Source: Rhizobium terricola
Lineage (GTDB): Bacteria > Pseudomonadota > Alphaproteobacteria > Rhizobiales > Rhizobiaceae
DNA length: 64,000 nucleotides
Direction: 5' to 3'
Assembly: GCF_012927355.1 (NCBI RefSeq)
Contig: NZ_JABBGK010000005.1
Coordinates: forward strand, 124,001 to 188,000
Shown here: piece by piece, positions 17,595-26,466 of the stretch
Layout of the letters: each line of letters opens with the position of its first letter
Numbering within the stretch: position 1 is the first letter of the stretch
Made by a program: the position numbers and the translations under genes
Notes under the pieces: generated by a model
What the model was told of the DNA's origin: nothing
Seen by the model: the letters and a program-made list of their open reading frames with translations, nothing else
Database searches by the model: none

Positions 17595-17888
17595 TCACCA
17601 GCTTGCACCTCGCGGCCAAGCCAGCACCGCCCCTGCCCAACCAAGGTAAAAGCGGAAGCCCGCGGCCATGATGGCGGTGATCAGCGCAGCGCCCGGCCCG
17701 CCGAATACAGCAGCGGACTCAATGATCGCAAGGCGGAGGTCAAAGATGCCCCCTACATCGAAGCGGACCGAGAGTACCATTGAGGCGATCGCCGCCAAGC
17801 CCATTGTGATTCCAAAGCCAGCACATCGCAGCTTGGGTGGCAATTGGTAAAAGCGATAGGAGAGATGTCTCCAGATCGCGACAATCAA
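17595..17888 (-). pseudogene. Truncated 5TMR-LYT membrane sensor fragment
   Basis: 97 residues matching the first membrane helices of LytS/YhcK-type five-TM receptors ('FDVGGIFDLRLAIIESAAVFGGPGAALITAIMAAGFRFYLG'). In full-length proteins this module is followed by more helices and a GGDEF or kinase domain. Here the frame ends after two to three helices, so it is a broken gene. Confidence 0.6.
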
Positions 17889-18223
17889 AGCTACGCGGAA
17901 AGATTGCCAGGAAGAACTTTCCAGACGTCAACCATTCTCAAGCACCGTCACGCCACGCCCCGAACACTCAGCCGGAAGAGACGACCCTGCGCTTTTGATC
18001 GCGCCGCGGAACGCAGTCACAAGCCCAAACCGCCAACACATTTCATTCCCAATATCTGCCAAAAACCTAAAGCATCGGTTTATGAACAGCGATCATCGCC
18101 TAAGGTCTGGGTCCGGCCGATCATCGCATTTTCAAGCCTTTCCCCAGTGACTTGGCAGGATGTAGCTTGTTACTCGGTCGCGTGGCGGCTAGGGTCTGCC
18201 TCTCAATCACCAAAGAGGTAAAT
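17889..18223. other. Gap between the 5TMR fragment and the cold-shock gene
   Basis: 335 nt. The distal part is the 5' leader of the cold-shock gene, which ends in a ribosome site (AAAGAGG). I see no gene. Confidence 0.4.
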
Positions 18224-18427
18224 ATGGCGACCGGAACAGTAAAATTCTTTGCTCAGGACAAGGGCTTCGGCTTCATCACCCCAGATGACGGCGGTCAGGA
18301 CGTCTTTGTGCATATCTCTGCAATCGGCTTCGGCGAGGCGTTGAAGGATGGCCAGAAGGTTCGCTACGAAGTAGGCCAGGACCGCAAGACGGGCAAATCT
18401 AAGGCCGAAAACGTTTCGGTGATTTGA
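18224..18427 (+). CDS. CspA-family cold-shock protein
   Basis: 67 residues, [20 protein letters not shown]..., with the RNP1-like KGFGFI and RNP2-like VFVHIS motifs of the OB-fold cold-shock domain. It binds single-stranded RNA/DNA and melts secondary structure. The start at 18224 has AGAGGT about 8 nt upstream; the longer upstream frame is not needed. It is one of many paralogues usually present in rhizobia. Confidence 0.93.
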   Translation: MATGTVKFFAQDKGFGFITPDDGGQDVFVHISAIGFGEALKDGQKVRYEVGQDRKTGKSKAENVSVI

Positions 18428-18676
18428 GCCGTCACATAGGAAATTCCGCGCGGCGATCCGATCGTACATCGGTCGTCGCGCAGCTCGCACATGCCCAAAG
18501 GTTTTCTCCAGCAGTGACAGATCGTCAGCTGTCAGTACTGAACTCTTTTTTTGGCAACGTCGTGGAACATGAATAGGAATTAGTAGTTCCTGCGCTCCTA
18601 TCAAGTCCTTTAAATCGTGCTGATGGCTCTCGATTGTCATTGCAATAACGTACTGTAAGGCAAAGCACGGCCGTTC

Positions 18677-18907
18677 CTAGGAGTTGTGATGGTTGAGAAA
18701 GCTGCTGCCCCTGGCCATCGCTTTCAACTCTTCCTCGCTCCGAAAACCCGACTTGAACAGGGCTACCAGCTCCTTTGCCAGCCCAAGCTCTTCATCCGTA
18801 TTTGAGTCGCCAGATTGGTCTCGAAATAGATCGGCGAGCACATTGCGTAACAATGCCAACCCTTGCGGGCCTATCTCCTGTTCGTCATCGAAATAGGTTC
18901 CACCCAT
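18677..18907 (-). CDS. Hypothetical small acidic protein
   Basis: 76 residues, 'MGGTYFDDEQEIGPQGLALLRNVLADLFRDQ...LAKELVALFKSGFRSEEELKAMARG', predicted to be mostly helical with no membrane segment. It is preceded by a 416-nt non-coding stretch. The composition is credible for a real gene, but I do not recognise the family. Confidence 0.45.
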   Translation of the reverse strand: MGGTYFDDEQEIGPQGLALLRNVLADLFRDQSGDSNTDEELGLAKELVALFKSGFRSEEELKAMARGSSFLNHHNS

Positions 18908-19090
18908 CAGCCGGCCCTCTTTGCCTCATCACATAGTGACATGACATCACGTCCATAAGCTTGGCAACACACATTCTCTAAAGAACTCAACGTCTATCCC
19001 GCCTCTTTTCCATCGAGGCGACTTTTGGTTCCGTCATCCATTCTATGCGACTACCCTGCCGCCTTCCTTTATCGGTTACAAAGGCCGTGC

Positions 19091-19134
19091 TGCTTGTGGG
19101 GGAGAAAGGCGCTCTGCCCTCTCCCCCACAAGCA
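19091..19134. repeat. Long perfect hairpin in a 416-nt gap
   Basis: The gap 18908-19323 has no gene but contains a perfect 15-bp inverted repeat (TGCTTGTGGGGGAGA, 19091-19105, and its complement, 19120-19134). The 14-nt loop itself contains GGC/GCC. There is no T-run on either side, and it lies between two divergent genes, so it is unlikely to be a simple terminator. Confidence 0.6.
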
Positions 19135-19323
19135 CTACACCGGTCTCCCCATGCTTCAGCCTTCAGCCTTCGGCCTGCAGCATCGGCCGAATTTTCATGA
19201 AATCCGTCTCGGCCCTCCGGGTGGGTGGTTCCCCTCCGGTTTAGGAGCCGGAGCGGGACTCCTTCCCTCCCTTCAACTTCGGGAGGTCTAGGAGTGATCG
19301 CGTGCGCTTGTGGAGAGGGAAAG

Positions 19324-19719
19324 ATGACAGAAAAGCTCGAGCCGCAACCCGATGAGCCCCTGTGCGTGAAGGTCGAACGTCACGGGGCGGTTTACGTGGC
19401 GGCCGTCAGCAGCACGGGCGGCGTTGACTTGGATCGGGAAGTGAAGGCACGCTTGAAGATCATCAGGCACGCACCACTGGTTTCGGAAGAGAGAAATCAG
19501 AAGCTGATCTTCGTAGCAGGATATCTGGTCGTCTCGAAGGGCAGCTTGCAACCGGAGGAGATAGAGCTTCTTCTTTTAGCTCCGTCAACTACCGGTACAT
19601 TGACGGGAAACGGGCATCTGACTTTGAGCTTCAATAGTTGGTCGCAACCCACTCGCCGGATACTGAGTTGGCAAATCCAACGACATGATCTAGAGGCGCT
19701 GCGCTCGGCTTCCTCTTGA
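19324..19719 (+). CDS. Hypothetical protein
   Basis: 131 residues from ATG 19324, preceded by a GAGAGGGAAAG purine stretch; the frame is open further upstream but without a ribosome site. 'CVKVERHGAVYVAAVSSTGGVDLDREVKARLKIIRHAPLVSEE' and 'ATTGTLTGNGHLTLSFNSW' -like segments suggest a beta-rich cytoplasmic protein. No family is recognised. Confidence 0.45.
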   Translation: MTEKLEPQPDEPLCVKVERHGAVYVAAVSSTGGVDLDREVKARLKIIRHAPLVSEERNQKLIFVAGYLVVSKGSLQPEEIELLLLAPSTTGTLTGNGHLTLSFNSWSQPTRRILSWQIQRHDLEALRSASS

Positions 19720-19760
19720 TGGCCGCGACGCATGACACGCCCGGATCGCTGGCGTTCCCG

Positions 19761-19976
19761 TCACCTTCTACCAAGCCGAAGGTTAGATCCTCTTCCTCCG
19801 CCGGTTCTGAGAGGATTGCGGGCATAAGCCTTACGGCATGCGGCTAGAGCTTCCTCCTCTGTCGGAAGCCGATGGACAGGAGCCGGAGGGCTGGGAACCA
19901 ACGAAGGATTGGCTGCGATAATGGACGCGATCTCCGCATCAGTAGGAGCCCCAACAATCGGCTCTGGCTCCGGCAT
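19761..19976 (-). CDS. Possible small protein upstream of nothing recognisable
   Basis: 71 residues, 'MPEPEPIVGAPTDAEIASII...LPTEEEALAACRKAYARNPLRTGG'. The N-terminal 55 residues look like a genuine small acidic/Pro-rich protein, but the C-terminal tail (RGSNLRLGRR) is low quality and no ribosome site is obvious. It may be real with a shifted end, or chance. Confidence 0.3.
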   Translation of the reverse strand: MPEPEPIVGAPTDAEIASIIAANPSLVPSPPAPVHRLPTEEEALAACRKAYARNPLRTGGGRGSNLRLGRR

Positions 19977-20045
19977 AATGAGAAATGTGCCGCATGCCCC
20001 CTTCTCAACCCATGTAACGCACTGATTATTAGGAAGAATCTCCAG

Positions 20046-20062
20046 AAAAAAACGGCTGACAA
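20046..20062. repeat. 17-bp repeat copy 1 (possible partition site), downstream of repC
   Basis: AAAAAAACGGCTGACAA occurs here and again at 22576-22592 in the repA-repB gap, same orientation. RepB of related plasmids binds centromere sites in exactly these two kinds of position, so this is a candidate partition-related site, although it does not match the published 16-bp GTT-N4-GC-N4-AAC palindrome fully. Confidence 0.45.
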
Positions 20063-20116
20063 TTTACCCTCCTCTCCGAATGACCGAGAAAACGGCCCAT
20101 TAACAGGTTTCCCGCA

Positions 20117-21361
20117 CTAGGCTGTCTTGCGCGCAGATTCCGCATTGACCTTGAGAAGAGCCATCAACATTGGCCCAAGTGAAAACTCTCCTCGCTCTGA
20201 GCGGCGCGTCAGATCCCGAAGATAACCGCCTGCCGACGTTATGAAATTCGATCGCTCCAGAATGCAGGCCACAGCCACCGCGGCATTTTCTGGCCCCATG
20301 GCATTGCACGCCTTCTCGTAGGCAGAGGGGCTGACGCCGAGCATCGAGCGCACAACGACTGCCGCCTTCATGAGGTCGCGCCAATTTTCAATTCGTCCGC
20401 CGGGACCATAATCCGCTATCTGCGGGCAGGCCCGGAGAACCATTCCAAGCGGGAAAGCCTTGATTGGCTCAGGCTTCGCCTTCTCCCGCTCGATCGGCGC
20501 ACTCTTGGTTTCTGGCTTGCCTCCGAGGCCTCCGCCCTGCTCTTCTCTAGAGCTAGGTTCAAGTTCATTGATGGATTCGGTGTTTGAATTCTGTATGTGC
20601 CGCTCATAGAGGTTGGCATTGCCATGCATATTTTCGGGTTTTAGCTGCATTTCCAGGATGTTGAGTATCTCTGCCCGAAGAAGCTGCATCTCGTCGAGCG
20701 CCCGATCTATCTGGGCCAGGTTCGGGTGACGAGGGAGCCTTCCAAGGATGGCGACGTAGAGCTCCTCAACCTGCCCCCAGTTTCCAGAGGCGCCCTCTTC
20801 GACAGCCGCGGAAAGAAGCTTGCGAACGTCGCGCCGGCAGATCGTGAGAGCTTCCTTTGCCCGACGAAAGCGTGTGCGCTCTGCAGCAACGTCCTGCGCA
20901 ATGGCGGCAAGTTCGCCGGCGCGAGCCAAGAGAGGAGTGAGGTCGAATCCGTAGGCCTGTTCCACGTCACCGTCACGGTTGCGGTGCGCGTATCGCTTCC
21001 CGTTGGGGCTATCGCGGCGCGAGATGAGGCCTGCCTCAACGAGGGCCGCAAGTTGCCGCCGAAGTGTGCTTTCGGTGATCCCGTGAGCGCGAACCGATAG
21101 CTGCGCATTGGACGGGAAAACAACAAGGCCCTGCCTCGGGTTCAGCTCCCCGTGGGGATAGAAGGTCAGGAGCGCATCGAGAACGGCCAAGGCCCGATCC
21201 TGAAGGCCAAAACGTTCTCGCGCCTCGCAGACGTCGCGAAACACCTTCCACTTCTCAATGCGAGCATTTTGATCCGAACTGTCTACTGCCATCTGGGTTC
21301 GTACCAGGGCGAGCGACATCGGCCGCCGCCCAAAGGGCGTCGTCACATGTCCTGTCTGCAT
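20117..21361 (-). CDS. repC: Replication initiator RepC
   Basis: 414 residues beginning MQTGHVTTPFGRRPM, the highly conserved RepC start. It has an N-terminal winged-helix DNA-binding part (residues 60-170), an acidic/Gly linker around residue 270 and a conserved C-terminal domain (ADYGPGGRIENWRDLMKAAVVVRSMLGVSPSAYE). RepC is the limiting initiator of repABC replicons and acts on an AT-rich origin inside its own gene. It is the last gene of repABC and is controlled by the antisense RNA in the gap upstream. Confidence 0.96.
   Translation of the reverse strand: MQTGHVTTPFGRRPMSLALVRTQMAVDSSDQNARIEKWKVFRDVCEARERFGLQDRALAVLDALLTFYPHGELNPRQGLVVFPSNAQLSVRAHGITESTLRRQLAALVEAGLISRRDSPNGKRYAHRNRDGDVEQAYGFDLTPLLARAGELAAIAQDVAAERTRFRRAKEALTICRRDVRKLLSAAVEEGASGNWGQVEELYVAILGRLPRHPNLAQIDRALDEMQLLRAEILNILEMQLKPENMHGNANLYERHIQNSNTESINELEPSSREEQGGGLGGKPETKSAPIEREKAKPEPIKAFPLGMVLRACPQIADYGPGGRIENWRDLMKAAVVVRSMLGVSPSAYEKACNAMGPENAAVAVACILERSNFITSAGGYLRDLTRRSERGEFSLGPMLMALLKVNAESARKTA
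20560..20670. other. Probable oriV region inside repC
   Basis: This part of repC is clearly richer in A/T than its surroundings (for example around 20620-20650). In characterised repABC plasmids the origin lies in an AT-rich stretch in the middle of repC, so this is the likely place; no iterons are visible. Confidence 0.35.
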
Positions 21362-21420
21362 TTTTCTTTCACCTTGCTTCAGGCAAAGAAAATCCGCTCA
21401 CCAAATCGGCGCCAAGACTC

Positions 21421-21449
21421 TTGACTGTGATTCCGGGAAATGCGATTCT
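21421..21449 (+). promoter_or_regulatory. Promoter of the antisense ctRNA
   Basis: TTGACT (21421-21426) and GATTCT (21444-21449) are separated by 17 bp, on the strand opposite to repABC and in the repB-repC gap, where the counter-transcribed RNA promoter is expected. Confidence 0.6.
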
Positions 21450-21455
21450 CGATCC

Positions 21456-21510
21456 TGCTAGAGATGACGAGAGAGGCTTCCACGGTTCGCCGTTTGGGGG
21501 CCTTTTTCTT
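21456..21510 (+). ncRNA. Counter-transcribed antisense RNA (repE/incA type)
   Basis: A transcript starting about 7 nt after the promoter would be about 55 nt and end in a strong intrinsic terminator (21473-21508): a GC-rich stem with TTCG loop, a 2-nt bulge and the tail TTTTTCTTTT. Size, position and opposite orientation match the ctRNA that represses repC translation and determines incompatibility in repABC plasmids. Confidence 0.72.
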
Positions 21511-21517
21511 TTGCGGT

Positions 21518-22513
21518 TCAGTCTCCGTTTGTTTCAGTTTTCGATCCTTTGTACTCCTCGTACAAACGACCCATCTGTGAAGACAGCCATTCGCTGAACG
21601 GCCTGGCTTCAACATTGGTAAGCTCGATGGCAACCTTCTTTGCCTTCGAATTCATCACCACGTTCAACGCGCGATCGGCCGAGGTCCAGTCCCGGACAGG
21701 CACTTCAGCCTTCGGCTTCTTGGCGGCTGACTTGGCCTTGTATCGCCTCAGGTGATCATGGAGTTTGTCGAAGCGGTCGCCTTCAGGGAGCGCCTGAAAG
21801 TCGGCGGACCCGACGTGCTCAATCGCAACTTTGGACAGGGCAGGGGCAAGGACAAGCTGGCGGAGGCTCAGCCACCGGTCACGCCCTATCTTCTTGGACG
21901 CACCCAAGGCCGTGATAACTGATGCCGGCACTGCCTCGACGACCGCGAGCATCTTTGAGAGCATCGCTTCATCGATGGCAAGCGAGGAGCGAACGGTTTC
22001 CTTGGTCATGCCTGAGGCAATCAGGTTCTGGGCGAAGTAGGCGCGTTCTATGAACGACAGATTCGAGCGGGCCGCGTTTTCCTGGCCCTGTACGATGGCC
22101 GATGTGGTGTCGTCGAGCTGCTTGACGATTGCCTTGACTGGAACTCCAAGCTCGCGCGCGACCCTGAGGCGACGATGGCCGAACACGACCATATATCGCT
22201 TGGCGTCTGTCGAACTCGGACGAACCAGAATAGGCGTCGTCTGACCTGATCCCCTGATCGCCTGGAGCAGCTCCTGAAACTCTTCCCCATCGTCCGACAG
22301 ACGGTCGGCAACGAAGGAATCATCGATCAGCCGCGGATCAAGATCGACGATCACCTCGCCTTCCATGAGCTTCTTAGTGTTCTCGGCCATGTCCTCGATG
22401 GAGCGTACGACCGTCTTGGCGGCTCCCGTCATGCCGTAGCCGGGCTTCGTCGGAGTCTGGTTTGCCGCGATGGATGCCATATCCAGCTTGGCAAACGGAT
22501 TTTCACGCGACAT
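21518..22513 (-). CDS. repB: Partition protein RepB (ParB family)
   Basis: 331 residues. The ParB/Spo0J N-terminal CTPase-like motif 'VVFGHRRLRVARELG' is at residues 109-123 and 'QGQENAARSNLSFIERAYFAQNL' follows, then an HTH (MTKETVRSSLAIDEAMLSKMLAVVEAVP). It binds centromere-like sites and, with RepA, segregates the plasmid and represses repABC. It is the middle gene of repA-repB-repC, 84 nt after repA. Confidence 0.95.
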   Translation of the reverse strand: MSRENPFAKLDMASIAANQTPTKPGYGMTGAAKTVVRSIEDMAENTKKLMEGEVIVDLDPRLIDDSFVADRLSDDGEEFQELLQAIRGSGQTTPILVRPSSTDAKRYMVVFGHRRLRVARELGVPVKAIVKQLDDTTSAIVQGQENAARSNLSFIERAYFAQNLIASGMTKETVRSSLAIDEAMLSKMLAVVEAVPASVITALGASKKIGRDRWLSLRQLVLAPALSKVAIEHVGSADFQALPEGDRFDKLHDHLRRYKAKSAAKKPKAEVPVRDWTSADRALNVVMNSKAKKVAIELTNVEARPFSEWLSSQMGRLYEEYKGSKTETNGD

Positions 22514-22557
22514 AACTACCCTCCAAACCTGCTGTCAACGCCAACAAGCTGTTGAAG

Positions 22558-22573
22558 ACGTTTAGCAAAACGT
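22558..22573. promoter_or_regulatory. 16-bp palindrome in the repA-repB gap, candidate RepB site
   Basis: ACGTTT-AGCA-AAACGT is a near-perfect palindrome centred on GC. In pTiR10, RepB binds two adjacent sites between repA and repB, so this and the adjoining 17-bp repeat (22576-22592) are the best candidates here. Confidence 0.45.
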
Positions 22574-22575
22574 AA

Positions 22576-22592
22576 AAAAAAACGGCTGACAA
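22576..22592. repeat. 17-bp repeat copy 2 (possible partition site), repA-repB gap
   Basis: Identical to the 17-mer at 20046-20062, immediately beside the palindrome at 22558. The repeat brackets repB and repC. Confidence 0.45.
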
Positions 22593-22597
22593 CCCCT

Positions 22598-23788
22598 TCA
22601 TTTTCGCCCCCAGACGCCGTGAATGAGCTCGACGATCTCCGCATTGGCTGCGTTCAGGCTATCGATGGCCCGGTCGTAGGTCGCTCTAACGAACTCTCCC
22701 CGCTCGACCTCATACAAAGTCTGCTTCTTGATCGACGCATCGGAAATCGCTGTTGATTTCAGGACGTGGTTTTTCAGCATCTGCTGCGCGAACATTGACT
22801 GCATGAAGCCGACCATTTGGGCCTGCGGTATGTCCGTGGGCTCGAATCGCGTGATCAAGTACCGAAACCACTGGACACGCATTTCAGCACCGGCCTCGGC
22901 GACAGGCCCCATGATCCCGCCGAGCATCATCAGAAACTGGCTCATCGACATGATGTCCAGCATCTGCGGATGAATGGTGATGAGTATCCCCGTCGATGCC
23001 ATGAGTGCAGTGATCGTCAGGTAACCGAGCTGGGGGGGGCAGTCGATGACGACCACGTCATACTTGTCATCGACTTCTTTCAGGGCGCTGGCGATACGCA
23101 TGTAGAACAGTCGACCGTCCTCACCCCTCTTAGAAGAGATCGCGAGCGGAACGTCATACTCATATTCCTGGAGTACCAGGTTGGCTGGGATCACATCCAG
23201 CCCCGGAATGTTAGTCGGTTGGATCACATCGCCAATCGACTTACGCTCGTCATCGAAGCGAAGAGCCTCATACAGAGACGCTGTGTCATCGAGCTCCGGC
23301 TGAATCCCGAAGAGGGAGGTAAGGGAAGCCTGCGGATCAAGATCAATCGCGAGCACGCGATGGCCGGTAAGGGCAAGATATTGCGCCAGATGCGCGGCAG
23401 TCGTGGTCTTGCCGCTTCCACCTTTGAAGTTGACGACCGACACAACCTGCATCGCGTCGCCATCTCTTCGCTTGGGCACATAGTATCTCTTGTCCGACTT
23501 CTTGTTGGACTCAAGATACTCACGTAGTTCCAGCATCTGATGAGCCGTGTAGTATCGCCGTCCACCGATCGATTCTATTTCTGGTCCCTTGCCATCGGCG
23601 TGGAGCTGCCTGAGATGGGTTTGGGTTACTCCCATGAAATCAGCGACTTCCGAAAGCTGGAACTTGCGCAGTCCCTTGCGGGCATCCGGTGGGTACTGTT
23701 GGCTGCGCAGCATGTGCAACGCACTTGAGATCTTCGCCCCTTGCTGGGCGATCTCGACATCAAATCGGTTCGGCAACATATTGCTCAT
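22598..23788 (-). CDS. repA: Partition ATPase RepA (ParA family)
   Basis: 396 residues. An N-terminal HTH/MerR-like DNA-binding part (FQLSEVADFMGVTQTHLRQLHADGKG) is followed by the deviant Walker A motif KGGSGKTT at residues 122-129 and 'DLDPQASLTSLFG'. It drives ATP-dependent segregation with RepB and represses the operon promoter. It is the first gene of repABC. The upstream 390-nt gap shared with traI carries two LuxR-type boxes, so transcription should rise when quorum sensing is on. Confidence 0.96.
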   Translation of the reverse strand: MSNMLPNRFDVEIAQQGAKISSALHMLRSQQYPPDARKGLRKFQLSEVADFMGVTQTHLRQLHADGKGPEIESIGGRRYYTAHQMLELREYLESNKKSDKRYYVPKRRDGDAMQVVSVVNFKGGSGKTTTAAHLAQYLALTGHRVLAIDLDPQASLTSLFGIQPELDDTASLYEALRFDDERKSIGDVIQPTNIPGLDVIPANLVLQEYEYDVPLAISSKRGEDGRLFYMRIASALKEVDDKYDVVVIDCPPQLGYLTITALMASTGILITIHPQMLDIMSMSQFLMMLGGIMGPVAEAGAEMRVQWFRYLITRFEPTDIPQAQMVGFMQSMFAQQMLKNHVLKSTAISDASIKKQTLYEVERGEFVRATYDRAIDSLNAANAEIVELIHGVWGRK

Positions 23789-24003
23789 TTTGCGAACTAT
23801 TTCCGAGAAGAAGACAATTTCGAAAAAATGGCTCTATGGCCAAAATTTTCGCAACTATCTCCCGATTCCCGCCGAGCCGCAAGGGATTTAAGGTTAACGA
23901 AAGATTAAAGCAACGGCCGTGAAAAGGGACGACCTCGTACTCTTTTCCCTTTGTTTTCACGCATATAGCGCGATGGACGGCATCCTTGTTCTAGGTTTGT
24001 TTT

Positions 24004-24019
24004 ACTGTGAATCCTACAA
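24004..24019. promoter_or_regulatory. LuxR-type tra box 1 (repA side)
   Basis: ACTGTGAATCCTACAA; its reverse complement is identical to the box at 43484-43499 in the oriT region. It lies 216 nt upstream of repA, in position to activate repABC in response to TraR. Confidence 0.7.
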
Positions 24020-24102
24020 TCCGACCTGCAGTCACGCGCTCGGAAATGGCATTCCGACAACCTCTGAGTTCGTGCAACACCCGCGACTCAGCCCAATCGA
24101 CC

Positions 24103-24118
24103 TTGTAGGATCCTACAA
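24103..24118. promoter_or_regulatory. LuxR-type tra box 2 (traI side)
   Basis: TTGTAGGATCCTACAA, a perfect 16-bp palindrome whose left half equals box 1. Its centre is 68 nt before the traI start, consistent with TraR binding just upstream of a traI-trb promoter. The sequence resembles the general lux box more than the classical Ti tra box. Confidence 0.82.
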
Positions 24119-24178
24119 CTACCGCCCGAATCCATTCCGTGTTGATTTCCCCGCCGACCAACGACGACGGAGAAATTC

Positions 24179-24802
24179 ATGCAGATTCTCGCGATTTCCC
24201 AGCCGCGAAATGTTTACGAAGCTCAGCTCCTCCACCGCCATCATCAGCTACGTGCGCGCGTTTTCGCCGAACGCTTGGGCTGGGAGGTTGACGTTATCGA
24301 CGGTCAAGAGGCGGACGCCTTTGACGCTCTTATGCCGACCTACATCCTCGCGATCTCCGACAGTGGCGCCGTGACCGGTTGCGCGAGGCTACTGCCTGCT
24401 GTTGGCGCGACGATGGTGACGAGCATCTTTCCGACGCTGCTTCCGGATGGCCAGCTGAATGCACACGCCGCGATGATCGAGAGCTCCCGCTTCTGCGTCG
24501 ATACGACCCTCGGGGAGGGCAGGGGAGACGGCTCGATCCATGACGCAACCCTGACCATGTTCGCGGGCATCATCGAGTGGTGCATGGCGAATGGCTACAC
24601 GGAGATTGTCACGGTAACCGACCTCCGGTTCGAGCGGATCCTCGCGCGCGTCGGCTGGCGCCTGCAGCGGCTGGCAGAGCCGAGGAAGATCGGGGTGACC
24701 ATGGCTGTCGCTGGGATCCTTCCCGCGAATGCCGACACATTCCAACGGCTCCGGCCTGCCAACTACCGTTCCGAACTCAGCACTGTCAGCCAAGCAGCGT
24801 AA
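24179..24802 (+). CDS. traI: Acyl-homoserine-lactone synthase TraI (LuxI family)
   Basis: 207 residues with the LuxI core: 'HQLRARVFAERLGWEVDV', 'DAFDALMPTYILAIS', 'GCARLLP' and 'MIESSRFCVD', which supply the invariant Arg/Phe/Trp, Asp and Glu/Arg residues. It makes an acyl-HSL from SAM and an acyl-ACP. It is the first gene of the traI-trb operon, as in Ti plasmids, and its product activates TraR encoded at 35 kb, forming a positive loop. Confidence 0.93.
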   Translation: MQILAISQPRNVYEAQLLHRHHQLRARVFAERLGWEVDVIDGQEADAFDALMPTYILAISDSGAVTGCARLLPAVGATMVTSIFPTLLPDGQLNAHAAMIESSRFCVDTTLGEGRGDGSIHDATLTMFAGIIEWCMANGYTEIVTVTDLRFERILARVGWRLQRLAEPRKIGVTMAVAGILPANADTFQRLRPANYRSELSTVSQAA

Positions 24803-24814
24803 GGAAGAAACGCG

Positions 24815-25792
24815 GTGAACCAGCTTCGCTCTCATCCTCGACTTGTCCGCAAACTCCAAGAGGCGCTCGGCGATCAGCTTTGCGTCGCGTTGGACGACTC
24901 AACGGTCGTCGAAATCATGCTCAATCCGGATGGAAAGCTCTTTATCGAACGGCTCGGCCACGGCGTGGCGCCGGCGGGTGAGATGTCCTCCGCGGCCGCC
25001 GAAATGGTGATCGGAACGGTGGCGCACGCGCTCCAGTCCGAGGTCGATACCGAACAGCCAATCATCTCCGGCGAGTTGCCGATCGGTGGTCACCGCTTCG
25101 AAGGATTGTTGCCGCCGGTCGTCGCCAAGCCAGCCTTCACCATTCGCCGTCGTGCCTCGCGCCTGATCCCGCTCGACGACTACGTGCGCTCCGGCGTGAT
25201 GACCGAACACCAGGCCTCGACCATCCGCAGCGCGATTTCAGCGCGGCTCAACATCATCATCTCCGGGGGCACCGGATCGGGCAAGACGACGCTCGCGAAC
25301 GCCGTCATCGATGAAATCGTCAAGTCTGCCCCGGACGACCGCCTCGTCATCCTGGAAGACACCGCCGAGATCCAGTGCGCCGCCGAAAACGCCGTTCTTC
25401 TCCATACCAGCGATACCGTCGACATGGCGCGGCTCCTCAAGAGTACCATGCGCCTGCGTCCGGACCGGATCGTGGTCGGCGAGGTCCGCGACGGCGCTGC
25501 GCTCACGTTGCTGAAAGCATGGAACACGGGCCATCCCGGAGGGGTGGCCACCATCCATTCCAACACCGCAATGTCGGCGCTACGCCGCCTCGAGCAGCTA
25601 ACCGCCGAAGCCAGCCAGCAGCCGATGCATGAAGTGATCGGGGAAGCGGTCGATCTCGTCGTCTCGATCGAGCGGACCCCACGTGGGCGGCGTGTTCGCG
25701 ACGTCATCCAGGTCGAGCGCTTTGCGGGCGGCCAATACGAAATCGAATCCGACCAGCTTACGGAAGAACAGGAGGCGCGCCATGTCGCGTAG
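24815..25792 (+). CDS. trbB: Mating-pore ATPase TrbB (VirB11 family)
   Basis: 325 residues from GTG 24815 with AAGGAAG upstream. Walker [10 protein letters not shown] is near residue 152, then '[10 protein letters not shown]' and the His box '[24 protein letters not shown]'. It forms a hexameric ATPase at the inner face of the type IV secretion channel and powers pilus assembly and substrate passage. It is followed by trbC with an 11-nt overlap. Confidence 0.95.
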   Translation: MNQLRSHPRLVRKLQEALGDQLCVALDDSTVVEIMLNPDGKLFIERLGHGVAPAGEMSSAAAEMVIGTVAHALQSEVDTEQPIISGELPIGGHRFEGLLPPVVAKPAFTIRRRASRLIPLDDYVRSGVMTEHQASTIRSAISARLNIIISGGTGSGKTTLANAVIDEIVKSAPDDRLVILEDTAEIQCAAENAVLLHTSDTVDMARLLKSTMRLRPDRIVVGEVRDGAALTLLKAWNTGHPGGVATIHSNTAMSALRRLEQLTAEASQQPMHEVIGEAVDLVVSIERTPRGRRVRDVIQVERFAGGQYEIESDQLTEEQEARHVA

Positions 25793-26165
25793 AAACGCAT
25801 TCATCGCCGTCACACTCCTTGCGGCACCCATCGCTCTTGCCTCAGTCTCGCCGGCGCTCGCCAGTTCCGGCGGCAGTCTTCCCTGGGAAGGGCCACTGCA
25901 GCAGATCCAGGAATCGATCACCGGACCAGTCGCCGGCGCCATTGCGCTTGCAGCCGTCGCGATCGCCGGCGGCATGCTAATCTTCGGCGGCGAACTGAAC
26001 GATTTCGCGCGGCGGCTCATGTACATCGTGCTCGTCGCTGGCATCCTGCTTGGCGCCACCAACATCGTCGGTCTTTTTGGCGCGACCGGTGCCTCGATCG
26101 GACTGCCCGACGAGCAGACCACCTCAATCAATCAAAGCGGGGAAGGGGAGGGGGCTCATGGCTGA
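25782..26165 (+). CDS. trbC: Conjugative pilin TrbC (VirB2 family)
   Basis: 127 residues from ATG 25782, preceded by GGAGG. It has a long signal peptide ending LASSGG, then two hydrophobic helices separated by a short loop, the standard pilin layout. In Ti-type systems the mature pilin is cyclised by the TraF peptidase. It overlaps trbD by 8 nt. Confidence 0.92.
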   Translation: MSRRNAFIAVTLLAAPIALASVSPALASSGGSLPWEGPLQQIQESITGPVAGAIALAAVAIAGGMLIFGGELNDFARRLMYIVLVAGILLGATNIVGLFGATGASIGLPDEQTTSINQSGEGEGAHG

Positions 26166-26457
26166 GTCTCTGTCTGGCCTGCAACGCAACCGCATTCATC
26201 GGGCGCTGTCGCGTCCGAACCTGCTGATGGGCGCGGACCGGGAGTTGGTGCTGATCACCGGTCTTGCTGCAGTCATCCTCATCTTCGTCGTTCTGACGAT
26301 CTATTCCGCGCTCTTCGGCGTTGCCGTCTGGATCGTCGTCGTCGGCCTCCTGAGAATGATGGCAAAGGCGGACCCGCTGATGCGACAGGTCTATATCCGC
26401 CATGTCTCGTACAAGCATTACTACAAGGCGACCTCCTCGCCATGGCGCCGGTATTGA
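26158..26457 (+). CDS. trbD: Mating-pore protein TrbD (VirB3 family)
   Basis: 99 residues from ATG 26158. A short cytoplasmic N-terminus is followed by a hydrophobic hairpin ([37 protein letters not shown]) and the conserved tail '[20 protein letters not shown]'. It is a small inner-membrane component that works with TrbE. Confidence 0.92.
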   Translation: MAESLSGLQRNRIHRALSRPNLLMGADRELVLITGLAAVILIFVVLTIYSALFGVAVWIVVVGLLRMMAKADPLMRQVYIRHVSYKHYYKATSSPWRRY

Positions 26458-26466
26458 GGGCAAGCC

